Of a stretch of 64,000 nt of DNA, positions 1-13,800 are shown in pieces. This DNA comes from Nematostella vectensis (lineage: Eukaryota; Cnidaria; Anthozoa; Actiniaria; Edwardsiidae), in contig NC_064048.1 of assembly GCF_932526225.1 (NCBI RefSeq), positions 11,222,665-11,286,664 of the forward strand. Direction: 5' to 3'. The position numbers and the translations under genes were made by a program. Every line of letters starts with the position of its first letter. The stretch's first letter is position 1. The notes under the pieces were generated by a model. It was not told the DNA's origin, searched no databases, and saw only the letters and a list, made by a program, of their open reading frames with translations.

Positions 1-55
1 ACACCACTTTTTTGATGAGTATTATAAAAAAATACTAAAAAACGTTATCTTGAAC

Positions 56-91
<36 letters not shown>

Positions 92-106
92 ATAGAGAAA
101 AAAAAA
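1..106. repeat. 3' tail of a truncated unit (unit 0)
   Basis: This is the end of the preceding unit: the AGTATT/AATACT hairpin region, the A tract, CATAGAG and the short A run before the first GGCC boundary at 107. Confidence 0.95.
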
Positions 107-1764
107 GGCCATTGGCCTGGGATCGAACCCGGCTTAAAGAACAAAACGGAAACCATACATACGGATTACCCAATCGGTATGGCAGCACAAGGCTTTTACG
201 GAAGGCTGTAAAGAACCCGAAGGCCCCAAGCACCGATATTTCCGGCGAATATGCTGTACAACACTCTTGCAAGGTATTCCAACCCGCGCATTAATGGGGA
301 GGACAACAACCAGGATCCCAGGCCTGTAATACGGTTACGCCACGCACAGCTCGCTGAGATATAGGATGAAAAAAAATACAGGTCTATGTGGGCGTTTTGG
401 GTCCCTTGGGGGCTCGCTATGTCGGCGTGGCATCGTAACGCACGCGGGCGCATTGTCTTTTATTGTGTACAGAATGTCTCTGTCGTTTTTTGCTTTACTT
501 TTAGTTTTGCTTTCTTTTTATTATTATTTTTTTTTTTCTTTTTATTTGCAGTTCTATGTACAGTATTTGACCATAGCTATGATAACAATTTTTCAAAATT
601 ATTGTAACCAACTATTGTAACCAATTATCGTAAACCAACTTGACTGCAAAACACTATTAGACATTTCTTTTATGTGACTGCGAAGTTGACATGTCAACAT
701 CTAGAGGGGCTTCACCCAACAAGGAATCATGGGGGACCATGAAAGCACGGTGTCGCGGAAAATTTTCCTGCCCCATTTATCAGGAACATCTGTGCAGCCG
801 ATGCCCTTAGTTGGATGGGGTGCACAGGTGCTTTGGGTATGGCCCTGTAGATGGCACAGTGACCACAAGATGTATCTGAATGAAACTGTATACTTATTTA
901 AAATTTAAAAAACATGTGAGTGTTACTTACTTAGTTACAGTAGTTCTTTTGAATATTATTATTTACGTGTATAATTTAGATGAGTGATAAATACTTCTCA
1001 TTTGTCTCGTAGAGATCGCATCGTTCCTCCTAAATAACAAACAAAATAATGTGTGTTATTATCTTGGTGCAAAGGAATCTACAGTAGTTTTGTAATCAAA
1101 TAATTGTTTTACTATTAACACGCTTGTTCTTTCAACCAGTTTGTTGGTCTCACAAATAGACTTTTAATAAACTTGTATCCCTCCCCTCTCCACTCATTAA
1201 AGGGGCAGCGTCATGGCACTGCGCATGTCTGGAGTCAGTGTTTCTTGTAGGCTTTCAATTGTCTACACACAGTTGAACTTTAATAGTTGTCAATGCTTTG
1301 TTAAAATAATATTCGATATTTTACTGAATGTTTATTGACAGTTTGTGGGCATTTCCTTTGAATTCAAGTCTTCCACATGTACCAAAGGCTCTTAGGTCAA
1401 CATTAGAATTTGACTGAAATTCATTGTGTCCTGGCCGGAGAGCTATTGCAAAGCTCTTCATCACACTGCACTTTTAAGCATATTCTATGTATGCTTCTTT
1501 GTACAAAATGTACCCCTCCTAATAAAACATTAAAGATCACATAACTTGTTTACTTCCTCTACTCTTTGCTTTTTATTTTTGTTCTCTTACTAGGAAAATA
1601 TCGAATACAAATAATCAGTAAAGCTAGCAAGCTCATTTTTCTAGCTGTATATAATGCATATCAAGCCTGTATCTTTAGTATCCTGGATCAGGTAGACGAA
1701 CCTATGTCACACCACTTTTTTGATGAGTATTATAAAAAAAATACTAAAAAACGTTATCTTGAAC

Positions 1765-1798
<34 letters not shown>

Positions 1799-1814
1799 CA
1801 TAGAGAAAAAAAAA
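107..1814. repeat. Repeat unit 1
   Basis: Shares CGGCTTAAAG after the B box and GACAACAACC with unit 2 only. The T-rich stretch near 530-545 lacks the TAG found in other units. The run near 899-915 reads AAATTTAAAAAAC, so the GWGA frame stops after 59 codons. Private changes include AGATCGCATCG near 1012 and a T in the right arm of the AGCTAGCAA hairpin near 1640. Confidence 0.95.
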
Positions 1815-3531
1815 GGCCATTGGCCTGGGATCGAACCCGGCTTAAAGAACAAAACGGAAACCATACATACGGATTACCCAATCGGTATGGCAGCACAAGG
1901 CTTTTACGGAAGGCTGTAAAGAACCCGAAGGCCCCAAGCACCGATATTTCCGGCGAATATGCTGTACAACACTCTTGCAAGGTATTCCAACCCGCGCATT
2001 AATGGGGAGGACAACAACCAGGATCCCAGGCCTGTAATACGGTTACGCCACGCACAGCTCGCTGAGATATAGGATGAAAAAAAATACAGGTCTATGTGGG
2101 CGTTTTGGGTCCCTTGGGGGCTCGCTATGTCGGCGTGGCATCGTAACGCACGCGGGCGCATTGTCTTTTATTGTGTACAGAATGTCTCTGTCGTTTTTTG
2201 CTTTACTTTTAGTTTTGCTTTCTTTTTATTATTATTTTTTTTTAGTCTTTTTATTTGCAGTTCTATGTACAGTATTTGACCATAGCTATGATAACAATTT
2301 TTCAAAATTATTGTAACCAACTATTGTAACCAATTATCGTAAACCAACTTGACTGCAAAACACTATTAGACATTTCTTTCATGTGACTGCGAAGTTGACA
2401 TGTCAACATCTAGAGGGGCTTCACCCAACAAAGAATCATGGGGGACCATGAAAGCACGGTGTCGCGGAAAATTTTCCTGCCCCATTTATCAGGAACATCT
2501 GTGCAGCCGATGCCCTTAGTTGGATGGGGTGCACAGGTGCTTTGGGTATGGCCCTGTAGATGGCACAGTGACCACAAGATGTATCTGAATGAAACTGTAT
2601 ACTTATTTAAAATTTTAAAAACATGTGAGTTTTACTTACTTAGTTACAGTAGTTCTTTTGAATATTATTATTTACGTGTATAATTTAGATGAGTAATAAA
2701 TACTTCTCATTTGTCTCGTAGAGCTCGTATCGTTCCTCCTAAATAACAAACAAAATAATGTGTGTTATTATCTTGGTGCAAAGGAATCTACAGTAGTTTT
2801 GAAATCAAATAATTGTTTTACTATTAACACGCTTGTTCTTTCAACCAGTTTGTTGGTCTCACAAATAGACTTTTAATAAACTTGTATCCCTCCCCTCTCC
2901 ACTCATTAAAGGGGCAGCGTCATGGCACTGCGCATGTCTGGAGTCAGTGTATCTTGTAGGCTTTCAATTGTCTACACACAGTTGAACTTTAATAGTTGTC
3001 AATGCTTTGTTAAAATAATATTCGATATTTTACTGAATGTTTATTGACAGTTTGTGGGCATTTCCTTTGAATTCAAGTCTTCCACATGTACCAAAGGCTC
3101 TTAGGTCAACATTAGAATTTGACTGAAATTCATTGTGTCCTGGCCGGAGAGCTATTGCAAAGCTCTTCATCACACTGCACTTTTAAGCATATTCTATGTA
3201 TGCTTCTTTGTACAAAATGTACCCCTCCTAATAAAACATTAAAGATCACATAACTTGTTTACTTCCTCGACTCTTTGCTTTTTATTTTTGTTCTCTTACT
3301 AGGAAAATATCGAATACAAATAATCAGTAAAGCTAGCAATCTCATTTTGCTAGCTGTATATAAGGCATATCAAGCCTGTATCTTTAGTATCCTGGATCAG
3401 GTAGACGAACCTATGTCACACCACTTTTTTGATGGGTATTATAAAAAAAATACTAAAAAACGTTATCTTGAACTGTGTAAAAAAAAAAAAAAAAAACCAT
3501 AGAGAAAAAAAAAACCATAGAGAAAAAAAAA
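1815..3531. repeat. Repeat unit 2
   Basis: Pairs with unit 1 by CGGCTTAAAG and with unit 3 by AGCAATCTC and TATATAAGGC near the 3' end. Its tail carries the CATAGAG-A module twice (about 3497-3531). The GWGA frame is 81 codons. Confidence 0.95.
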
Positions 3532-5246
3532 GGCCATTGGCCTGGGATCGAACCCGGCCTAAAGAACAAAACGGAAACCATACATACGGATTACCCAATC
3601 GGTATGGCAGCACAAGGCTTTTACGGTAGGCTGTAAAGAACCCGAAGGCCCCAAGCACCGATATTTCCGGCGAATATGCTGTACAACACTCTTGCAAGGT
3701 ATTCCAACCCGCGCATTAATGGGGAGGACAATAACCAGGATCCCAGGCCTGTAATACGGTTACGCCACGCACAGCTCGCTGAGATATAGGATGAAAAAAA
3801 ATACAGGTCTATGTGGGCGTTTTGGGTCCCTTGGGGGCTCGCTATGTCGGCGTGGCATCGTAACGCACGCGGGCGCATTGTCTTTTATTGTGTACAGAAT
3901 GTCTCTGTCGTTTTTTGCTTTACTTTTAGTTTTGCTTTCTTTTTATTATTATTTTTTTTTAGTCTTTTTATTTGCAGTTCTATGTACAGTATTTGACCAT
4001 AGCTATGATAACAATTTTTCAAAATTATTGTAACCAACTATTGTAACCAATTATCGTAAACCAACTTGACTGCAAAACACTATTAGACATTTCTTTCATG
4101 TGACTGCGAAGTTGACATGTCAACATCTAGAGGGGCTTCACCCAACAAGGAATCATGGGGGACCATGAAAGCACGGTGTCGCGGAAAATTTTCCTGCCCC
4201 ATTTATCAGGAACATCTGTGCAGCCGATGCCCTTAGTTGGATGGGGTGCACAGGTGCTTTGGGTATGGCCCTGTAGATGGCACAGTGACCACAAGATGTA
4301 TCTGAATGAAACTGTATACTTATTTAAAATTTTAAAAACATGTGAGTTTTACTTACTTAGTTACAGTAGTTCTTTTGAATATTATTATTTACGTGTATAA
4401 TTTAGATGAGTAATAAATACTTCTCATTTGTCTCGTAGAGCTCGTATCGTTCCTCCTAAATAACAAACAAAATAATGTGTGTTATTATCTTGGTGCAAAG
4501 GAATCTACAGTAGTTTTGAAATCAAATAATTGTTTTACTATAACACGCTTGTTCTTTCAACCAGTTTGTTGGTCTCACAAATAGACTTTTAATAAACTTG
4601 TATCCCTCCCCTCTCCACTCATTTAAGGGGCAGCGTCATGGCACTGCGCATGTCTGGAGTCAGTGTATCTTGTAGGCTTTCAATTGTCTACACACAGTTG
4701 AACTTTAATAGTTGTCAATGCTTTGTTAAAATAATATTCGATATTTTACTGAATGTTTATTGACAGTTTGTGGGCATTTCCTTTGAATTCAAGTCTTCCA
4801 CATGTACCAAAGGCTCTTAGGTCAACATTAGAATTTGACTGAAATTCATTGTGTCCTGGCCGGAGAGCTATTGCAAAGCTCTTCATCACACTGCACTTTT
4901 AAGCATATTCTATGTATGCTTCTTTGTACAAAATGTACCCCTCCTAATAAAACATTAAAGATCACATAACTTGTTTACTTCCTCGACTCTTTGCTTTTTA
5001 TTTTTGTTCTCTTACTAGGAAAATATCGAATACAAATAATCAGTAAAGCTAGCAATCTCATTTTGCTAGCTGTATATAAGGCATATCAAGCCTGTATCTT
5101 TAGTATCCTGGATCAGGTAGACGAACCTATGTCACACCACTTTTTTGATGAGTATTATAAAAAAAATACTAAAAAACGTTATCTTGAACTGTGTAAAAAA
5201 AAAAAAAAAAAACCATAGAGAAAAAAAAACCATAGAGAAAAAAAAA
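3532..5246. repeat. Repeat unit 3
   Basis: Shares ACGGTAGGCTG with unit 4 and the AGCAATCTC/TATATAAGGC tail with unit 2. It has a one-base deletion in TTACTATAACACG near 4540 and a doubled CATAGAG-A module at about 5212-5246. Confidence 0.95.
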
Positions 5247-6906
5247 GGCCATTGGCCTGGGATCGAACCCGGCCTAAAGAACAAAACGGAAACCATACAT
5301 ACGGATTACCCAATCGGTATGGCAGCACAAGGCTTTTACGGTAGGCTGTAAAGAACCCGAAGGCCCCAAGCACCGATATTTCCGGCGAATATGCTGTACA
5401 ACACTCTTGCAAGGTATTCCAACCCGCGCATTAATGGGGAGGACAATAACCAGGATCCCAGGCCTGTAATACGGTTACGCCACGCACAGCTCGCTGAGAT
5501 ATAGGATGAAAAAAAATACAGGTCTATGTGGCCGTTTTGGGTCCCTTGGGGGCTCGCTATGTCGGCGTGGCATCGTAACGCACGCGGGCGCATTGTCTTT
5601 TATTGTGTACAGAATGTCTCTGTCGTTTTTTGCTTTACTTTTAGTTTTGCTTTATTTTTATTATTATTTTTTTTTAGTCTTTTTATTTGCAGTTCTATGT
5701 ACAGTATTTGACCATAGCTATGATAACAATTTTTCAAAATTATTGTAACCAACTATTGTAACCAATTATCGTAAACCAACTTGACTGCAAAACACTATTA
5801 GACATTTCTTTCATGTGACTGCGAAGTTGACATGTCAACATCTAGAGGGGCTTCACCCAACAAGGAAGCATGGGGGACCATGAAAGCACGGTGTCGCGGA
5901 AAATTTTCCTGCCCCATTTATCAGGAACATCTGTGCAGCCGATGCCCTTAGTTGGATGGGGTGCACAGGTGCTTTGGGTATGGCCCTGTAGATGGCACAG
6001 TGACCAAAAGATGTATCTGAATGAAACTGTATACTTATTTAAAATTTTAAAAACATGTGAGTGTTACTTACTTAGTTACAGTAGTTCTTTTGAATATTAT
6101 TATTTACGTGTATAATTTAGATGAGTAATAAATACTTCTCATTTGTCTTGTAGAGCTCGTATCGTTCCTCCTAAATAACAAACAAAATAATCTGAGTTAT
6201 TATCTTGGTGCAAAGGAATCTACAGTAGTTTTGTAATCAAATAATTGTTTTACTATTAACACGCTTGTTCTTTCAACCAGTTTGTTGGTCTCACAAATAG
6301 ACTTTTAATAAACTTGTATCCCTCCCCTCTCCACTCATTAAAGGGGCAGCGTCATGGTACTGCGCATGTCTGGAGTCAGTGTTTCTTGTAGGCTTTCAAT
6401 TGTCTACACACAGTTGAACTTTAATAGTTGTCAATGCTTTGTTAAAATAATATTCGATATTTTACTGAATGTTTATTGACAGTTTGTGGGCATTTCCTTT
6501 GAATTCAAGTCTTCCACATGTACCAAAGGCTCTTAGGTCAACATTAGAATTTGACTGAAATTCATTGTGTCCTGGCCGGAGAGCTATTGCAAAGCTCTTC
6601 ATCACACTGCACTTTTAAGCATATTCTATGTATGCTTCTTTGTACAAAATGTACCCCTCCTAATAAAACATTAAAGATCACATAACTTGTTTACTTCCTC
6701 GACTCTTTGCTTTTTATTTTTGTTCTCTTACTAGGAAAATATCGAATACAAATAATCAGTAAAGCTAGCAAGCTCATTTTGCTAGCTGTATATAATGCAT
6801 ATCAAGCCTGTATCTTTAGTGTCCTGGATCAGATAGACGAACCTATGTCACACCACTTTTTTGATGAGTATTATAAAAAAATACTAAAAAACGTTATCTT
6901 GAACTA

Positions 6907-6940
<34 letters not shown>

Positions 6941-6955
6941 ATAGAGAAAAAAAAA
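5247..6955. repeat. Repeat unit 4
   Basis: Has ACGGTAGGCTG like unit 3. Private changes include GTGGCCGTT near 5530, GACCAAAAG (His to Gln in the GWGA frame) near 6002, AATCTGAGTT near 6190 and AGTGTCCTGGATCAGATAG near 6819. Confidence 0.95.
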
Positions 6956-8613
6956 GGCCATTGGCCTGGGATCGAACCCGGCCTAAAGAACAAAACGGAA
7001 ACCATACATACGGATTACCCAATCGGTATGGCAGCACAAGGCTTTTACGGAAGGATGTAAAGAACCCGAAGGCCCCAAGCACCGATATTTCCGGCGAATA
7101 TGCTGTACAACACTCTTGCAAGGTATTCCAACCCGCGCATTAATGGGGAGGACAATAACCAGGATCCCAGGCCTGTAATACGGTTACGCCACGCACAGCT
7201 CGCTGAGATATAGGATGAAAAAAAAATACAGGTCTATGTGGGCGTTTTGGGTCCCTTGGGGGCTCGCTATGTCGGCGTGGCATCGTAACGCACGCGGGCG
7301 CATTGTCTTTTATTGTGTACAGAATGTCTCTGTCGTTTTTTGCTTTACTTTTAGTTTTGCTTTATTTTTATTATTATTTTTTTAGTCTTTTTATTTGCAG
7401 TTCTATGTACAGTATTTGACCATAGCTATGATAACAATTTTTCAAAATTATTGTAACCAACTATTGTAACCAATTATCGTAAACCAACTTGACTGCAAAA
7501 CACTATTAGACATTTCTTTCATGTGACTGCGAAGTTGACATGTCAACATCTAGAGGGGCTTCACCCAACAAGGAATCATGGGGGACCATGAAAGCACGGT
7601 GTCGCGGAAAATTGTCCTGCCCCATTTATCAGGAACATCTGTGGAGCCGATGCCCTTAGTTGGATGGGGTGCACAGGTGCTTTGGGTATGGCCCTGTAGA
7701 TGGCACAGTGACCACAAGATGTATCTGAATGAAACTGTATACTTATTTAAAATTTTAAAAACATGTGAGTATTACTTACTTAGTTACAGTAGTTCTTTTG
7801 AATATTATTATTTACGTAAATAATTTAGATGAGTAATAAATACTTCTCATTTGTCTCGTAGAGCTCGTATCGTTCCTCCTAAATAACAAACAAAATAATG
7901 TGTGTTATCATCTTGGTGCAAAGGAATCTACAGTAGTTTTGTAATCAAATAATTGTTTTACTATTAACACGCTTGTTCTTTCAACCAGTTTGTTGGTCTC
8001 ACAAATAGACTTTTAATAAACTTGTATCCCTCCCCTCTCCACTCATTAAAGGGGCAGCGTCATGGCACTGCGCATGTCTGGAGTCAGTGTTTCTTGTAGG
8101 CTTTCAATTGTCTACACACAGTTGAACTTTAATACTTGTCAATGCTTTGTTAAAATAATATTCGATATTTTACTGAATGTTTATTGACAGTTTGTGGGCA
8201 TTTCCTTTGAATTCAAGTCTTCCACATGGACCAAAGGCTCTTAGGTCAACATTAGAATTTGACTGAAATTCATTGTGTCCTGGCCGGAGAGCTATTGCAA
8301 AGCTCTTCATCACACTGCACTTTTAAGCATATTCTATGTATGCTTCTTTGTTTAAAATGTACCCCTCCTAATAAAACATTAAAGATCACATAACTTGTTT
8401 ACTTCCTCGACTCTTTGCTTTTTATTTTTGTTCTCTTACTAGGAAAATATCGAATACAAATAATCAGTAAAGCTAGCAAGCTCATTTTGCTAGCTGTATA
8501 TAATGCATATCAAGCCTGTATCTTTAGTATCCTAGATCAGGTAGACGAACCTATGTCACACCACTTTTTTGATGAGTATTATAAAAAAATACTAAAAAAC
8601 GTTATCTTGAACT

Positions 8614-8648
<35 letters not shown>

Positions 8649-8663
8649 ATAGAGAAAAAAAAA
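6956..8663. repeat. Repeat unit 5
   Basis: The A8 run after GGATG is A9 here, which breaks the 85-codon minus-strand frame and the 80-codon plus frame seen elsewhere. The GTACA-aaa-TGTAC hairpin is lost (TTTGTTTAAAATG near 8346). The GWGA frame carries three replacement changes and ends LRK. Confidence 0.95.
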
Positions 8664-10368
8664 GGCCATTGGCCTGGGATCGAACCCGGCCTAAAGAACA
8701 AAACGGAAACCATACATACGGATTACCCAATCGGTATGGCAGCACAAGGCTTTTACGGAAGGCTGTAAAGAACCCGAAGGCCCCAAGCACCGATATTTCC
8801 GGCGAATATGCTGTACAACACTCTTGCAAGGTATTCCAACCCGCGCATTAATGGGGAGGACAATAACCAGGATCCCAGGCCTGTAATACGGTTACGCCAC
8901 GCACAGCTCGCTGAGATATAGGATGAAAAAAAATACAGGTCTATGTGGGCGTTTTGGGTCCCTTGGGGGCTCGCTATGTCGGCGTGGCATCGTAACGCAC
9001 GCGGGCGCATTGTCTTTTATTGTGTACAGAATGTCTCTGTCGTTTTTTGCTTTACTTTTAGTTTTGCTTTATTTTTTTTATTATTTTTTTTAGTCTTTTT
9101 ATTTGCAGTTCTATGTACAGTATTTGACCATAGCTATGATAACAATTTTTCAAAATTATTGTAACCAACTATTGTAACCAATTATCGTAAACCAACTTGA
9201 CTGCAAAACACTATTAGACATTTCTTTCATGTGACTGCGAAGTTGACATGTCAACATCTAGAGGGGCTTCACTCAACAAGGAATCATGGGGGACCATGAA
9301 AGCACGGTGTCGCGGAAAATTTTTCTGCCCCATTTATCAGGAACATCTGTGCAGCCGATGCCCTTAGTTGGATGGGGTGCACAGGTGCTTTGGGTATGGC
9401 CCTGTAGATGGCACAGTGACCACAAGATGTATCTGAATGAAACTGTATACTTATTTAAAATTTTAAAAACATGTGAGTGTTACTTACTTAGTTACAGTAG
9501 TTCTTTTGAATATTATTATTTACGTGTATAATTTAAATGAGTAATAAATACTTCTCATTTGTCTCGTAGAGCTCGTATCGTTCCTCCTAAATAACAAACA
9601 AAATAATGTGTGTTATTATCTTGGTGCAAAGGAATCTACAGTAGTTTTGTAATCAAATAATTGTTTTACTATTAACACACTTGTTCTTTCAACCAGTTTG
9701 TTGGTCTCACAAATAGACTTTTAATAAACTTGTATCCCTCCCCTCTCCACTCATTAAAGGGGCAGCGTCATGGCACTGCGCATGTCTGGAGTCAGTGTTT
9801 CTTATAGGCTTTCAATTGTCTACACACAGTTGAACTTTAATAGTTGTCAATGCTTTGTTAAAATAATATTCGATATTTTACTGAATGTTTATTGACAGTT
9901 TGTGGGCATTTCCTTTGAATTCAAGTCTTCCACATGTACCAAAGGCTCTTAGGTCAACATTAGAATTTGACTGAAATTCATTGTGTCCTGGCCGGAGAGC
10001 CATTGCAAAGCTCTTCATCACACTGCACTTTTAAGCATATTCTATGTATGCTTCTTTGTACAAAATGTACCCCTCCTAATAAAACATTAAAGATCACATA
10101 ACTTGTTTCCTTCTTCGACTCTTTGCTTTTTATTTTTGTTCTCTTACTAGGAAAATATCGAATACAAATAATCAGTAAAGCTAGCAAGCTCATTTTGCTA
10201 GCTGTATATAATGCATATCAAGCCTGTATCTTTAGTATCCTGGATCAGGTAGACGAACCTATGTCACACCACTTTTTTGATGAGTATTATAAAAAAATAC
10301 TAAAAAAACGTTATCTTGAACTGTGTAAAAAAAAAAAAAAAAAAAAAAAAACATAGAGAAAAAAAAAA
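8664..10368. repeat. Repeat unit 6
   Basis: First unit with the TTTCCTTCTTCGAC marker (near 10108) and the CACACTTG variant. A C at 10001 opens the loop-closing pair of the GGAGAGCT hairpin. CTTCACTCAAC is shared with units 7-9. Confidence 0.95.
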
Positions 10369-12026
10369 GGCCATTGGCCTTGGATCGAACCCGGCCTAAA
10401 GAACAAAACGGAAACCATACATACGGATTACCCAATCGGTATGGCAGCACAAGGCTTTTACGGAAGGCTGTAAAGAACCCGAAGGCCCCAAGCACCGATA
10501 TTTCCGGCGAATATGCTGTACAACACTCTTGCAAGGTGTTCCAACCTGCGCATTAATGGAGAGGACAATAACCAGGATCCCAGGCCTGTAATACGGTTAC
10601 GCCACGCACAGCTCGCTGAGATATAGGATGAAAAAAAATACAGGTCTATGTGGGCGTTTTGGGTCCCTTGGGGGCTCGCTATGTCGGCGTGGCATCGTAA
10701 CGCACTCGGGCGCATTGTCTTTTATTGTGTACAGAATGTCTCTGTCGTTTTTTGCTTTACTTTTAGTTTTGCTTTATTTTTATTATTATTTTTTTTTAGT
10801 CTTTTTATTTGCAGTTCTATGTACAGTATTTGACCATAGCTATGATAACAATTTTTCAAAATTATTGTAACCAAATATTGTAACCAATTATCGTAAACCA
10901 ACTTGACTGCAAAACACTATTAGACATTTCTTTCATGTGACTGCGAAGTTGACATGTCAACATCTAGAGGGGCTTCACTCAACAAGGAATCATGGGGGAC
11001 CATGAAAGCACGGTGTCGCGGAAAATTTTCCTGCCCCATTTATCAGGAACATCTGTGCAGCCGATGCCCTTAGTTGGATGGGGTGCACAGGTGCTTTGGG
11101 TATGGCCCTGTAGATGGCACAGTGACCACAAGATGTATCTGAATGAAACTGTATACTTATTTAAAATTTTAAAAACATGTGAGTGTTACTTACTTAGTTA
11201 CAGTAGTTCTTTTGCATATTATTATTTACGTGTATAATTTAGATGAGTAATAAATACTTCTCATTTGTCTCGTAGAGCTCGTATCGTTCCTCCTAAATAA
11301 CAAACAAAATAATGTGTGTTATTATCTTGGTGCAAAGGAATCTACAGTAGTTTTGTAATCAAATAATTGTTTTACTATTAACACGCTTGTTCTTTCAACC
11401 AGTTTGTTGGTCTCACAAATAGACTTTTAATAAACTTGTATCCCTCCCCTCTCCACTCATTAAAGGGGCAGCGTCATGGCACTGCGCATGTCTGGAGTCA
11501 GTGTTTCTTGTATTCTTTCAATTGTCTACACACAGTTGAACTTTAATAGTTGTCAATGCTTTGTTAAAATAATATTCGATATTTTACTGAATGTTTATTG
11601 ACAGTTTGTGGGCATTTCCTTTGAATTTAAGTCTTCCACATGGACCAAAGGCTCTTAGGTCAACATTAGAATTTGACTGAAATTCATTGTGTCCTGGCCG
11701 GAGAGCTATTGCAAAGCTCTTCATCACACTGCACTTTTAAGCATATTCTATGTATGCTTCTTTGTACAAAATGTACCCCTCCTAATAAAACATTAAAGAT
11801 CACATAACTTGTTTCCTTCTTCGACTCTTTGCTTTTTATTTTTGTTCTCTTACTAGGAAAATATCGAATACAAATAATCAGTAAAGCTAGCAAGCTCATT
11901 TTGCTAGCTGTATATAATGCATATCAAGCCTGTATCTTTAGTATCCTGGATCAGGTAGACGAACCTATGTCACACCACTTTTTTGATGAGTATTATAAAA
12001 AAATACTAAAAAACGTTATCTTGAAC

Positions 12027-12057
<31 letters not shown>

Positions 12058-12074
12058 CATAGAGAAAAAAAAAA
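10369..12074. repeat. Repeat unit 7
   Basis: With units 8 and 9 it shares CCTTGGATCG beside the B box and GGTGTTCCAACCTGCGC with GGAGAGG. Private changes include CGCACTCGG near 10702 and TTTGCATATT (Glu to Ala in the GWGA frame) near 11212. Carries TTTCCTTCTTCGAC. Confidence 0.95.
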
Positions 12075-13732
12075 GGCCATTGGCCTTGGATCGAACCCGG
12101 CCTAAAGAACAAAACGGAAACCATACATACGGATTACCCAATCGGTATGGCAGCACAAGGCTTTTACGGAAGGCTGTAAAGAACCCGAAGGCCCCAAGCA
12201 CCGATATTTCCGGCGAATATGCTGTACAACACTCTTGCAAGGTGTTCCAACCTGCGCATTAATGGAGAGGACAATAACCAGGATCCCAGGCCTATAATAC
12301 GGTTACGCCACGCACAGCTCGCTGAGATATAGGATGAAAAAAAATACAGGTCTATGTGGGCGTTTTGGGTCCCTTGGGGGCTCGCTATGTCGGCGTGGCA
12401 TCGTAACGCACGCGGGCGCATTGTCTTTTATTGTGTACAGAATGTCTCTGTCGTTTTTTGCTTTACTTTTAGTTTCGCTTTATTTTTATTATTATTTTTT
12501 TTTAGTCTTTTTATTTGCAGTTCTATGTACAGTATTTGACCATAGCTATGATAACAATTTTTCAAAATTATTGTAACCAACTATTGTAACCAATTATCGT
12601 AAACCAACTTGACTGCAAAACACTATTAGACATTTCTTTCATGTGACTGCGAAGTTGACATGTCAACATCTAGAGGGGCTTCACTCAACAAGGAATCATG
12701 GGGGACCATGAAAGCACGGTGTCGCGGAAAATTTTCCTGCCCCATTTATCAGGAACATCTGTGCAGCCGATGCCCTTAGTTGGATGGGGTGCACAGGTGC
12801 TTTGGGTATGGCCCTGTAGATGGCACAGTGACCACAAGATGTATCTGAATGAAACTGTATACTTATTTAAAATTTTAAAAACATGTGAGTGTTACTTACT
12901 TAGTTACAGTAGTTCTTTTGAATATTATTATTTACGTGTATAATTTAGATGAGTAATAAATACTTCTCATTTGTCTCGTAGAGCTCGTATCGTTCCTCCT
13001 AAATAACAAACAAAATAATGTGTGTTATTATCTTGGTGCAAAGGAATCTACAGTAGTTTTGTAATCAAATAATTGTTTTACTATTAACACACTTGTTCTT
13101 TCAACCAGTTTGTTGGTCTCACAAATAGACTTTTAATAAACTTGTATCCCTCCCCTCTCCACTCATTAAAGGGGCAGCGTCATGGCACTGCGCATGTCTG
13201 GAGTCAGTGTTTCTTGTAGGCTTTCAATTGTCTACACACAGTTGAACTTTAATAGTTGTCAATGCTTTGTTAAAATAATATTCGATATTTTACTGAATGT
13301 TTATTGACAGTTTGTGGGCATTTCCTTTGAATTCAAGTCTTCCACATGTACCAAAGGCTCTTAGGTCAACATTAGAATTTGACTGAAATTCATTGTGTCC
13401 TGGCCGGAGAGCTATTGCAAAGCTTTTCATCACACTGCACTTTTAAGCATATTCTATGTATGCTTCTTTGTACAAAATGTACCCCTCCTAATAAAACATT
13501 AAAGATCACATAACTTGTTTCCTTCTTCGACTCTTTGCTTTTTATTTTTGTTCTCTTACTAGGAAAATATCGAATACAAATAATCAGTAAAGCTAGCAAG
13601 CTCATTTTGCTAGCTGTATATAATGCATATCAAGCCTGTATCTTTAGTATCCTGGATCAGGTAGACGAACCTATGTCACACCACTTTTTTGATGAGTATT
13701 ATAAAAAAATACTAAAAAACGTTATCTTGTAC

Positions 13733-13768
<36 letters not shown>

Positions 13769-13800
13769 ATAGAGAAAAAAAAAAACAGAGAAAAAAAAAA
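12075..13800. repeat. Repeat unit 8
   Basis: Sister of units 7 and 9. T at 13425 turns one pair of the GGAGAGCT hairpin into G-U in plus-strand RNA. The tail has a doubled module (CATAGAG-A11 then CAGAG-A10), which makes this the longest unit by boundary spacing (1726 bp). Confidence 0.95.

Noticed and set aside
196-453. 85-codon minus-strand frame starting at an ATG
   Set aside because: It is present in most units only because the units are alike. A one-base change in an A8 run (units 5, 14, 23, 28) or a 2-bp deletion (unit 18) destroys it, and no family resemblance was seen.
1566-1919. 117-codon frame containing a poly-lysine stretch, and similar frames in other units
   Set aside because: It opens from TTG, reads through the A tract and changes frame whenever the tract length changes. 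It is not a gene.
1815-3531. 5S rRNA, spliced-leader, snRNA or histone repeat unit
   Set aside because: Tandem units of this size suggested it, but I found no 5S internal control region, no Sm site with flanking stems, no U-snRNA core and no histone frame.
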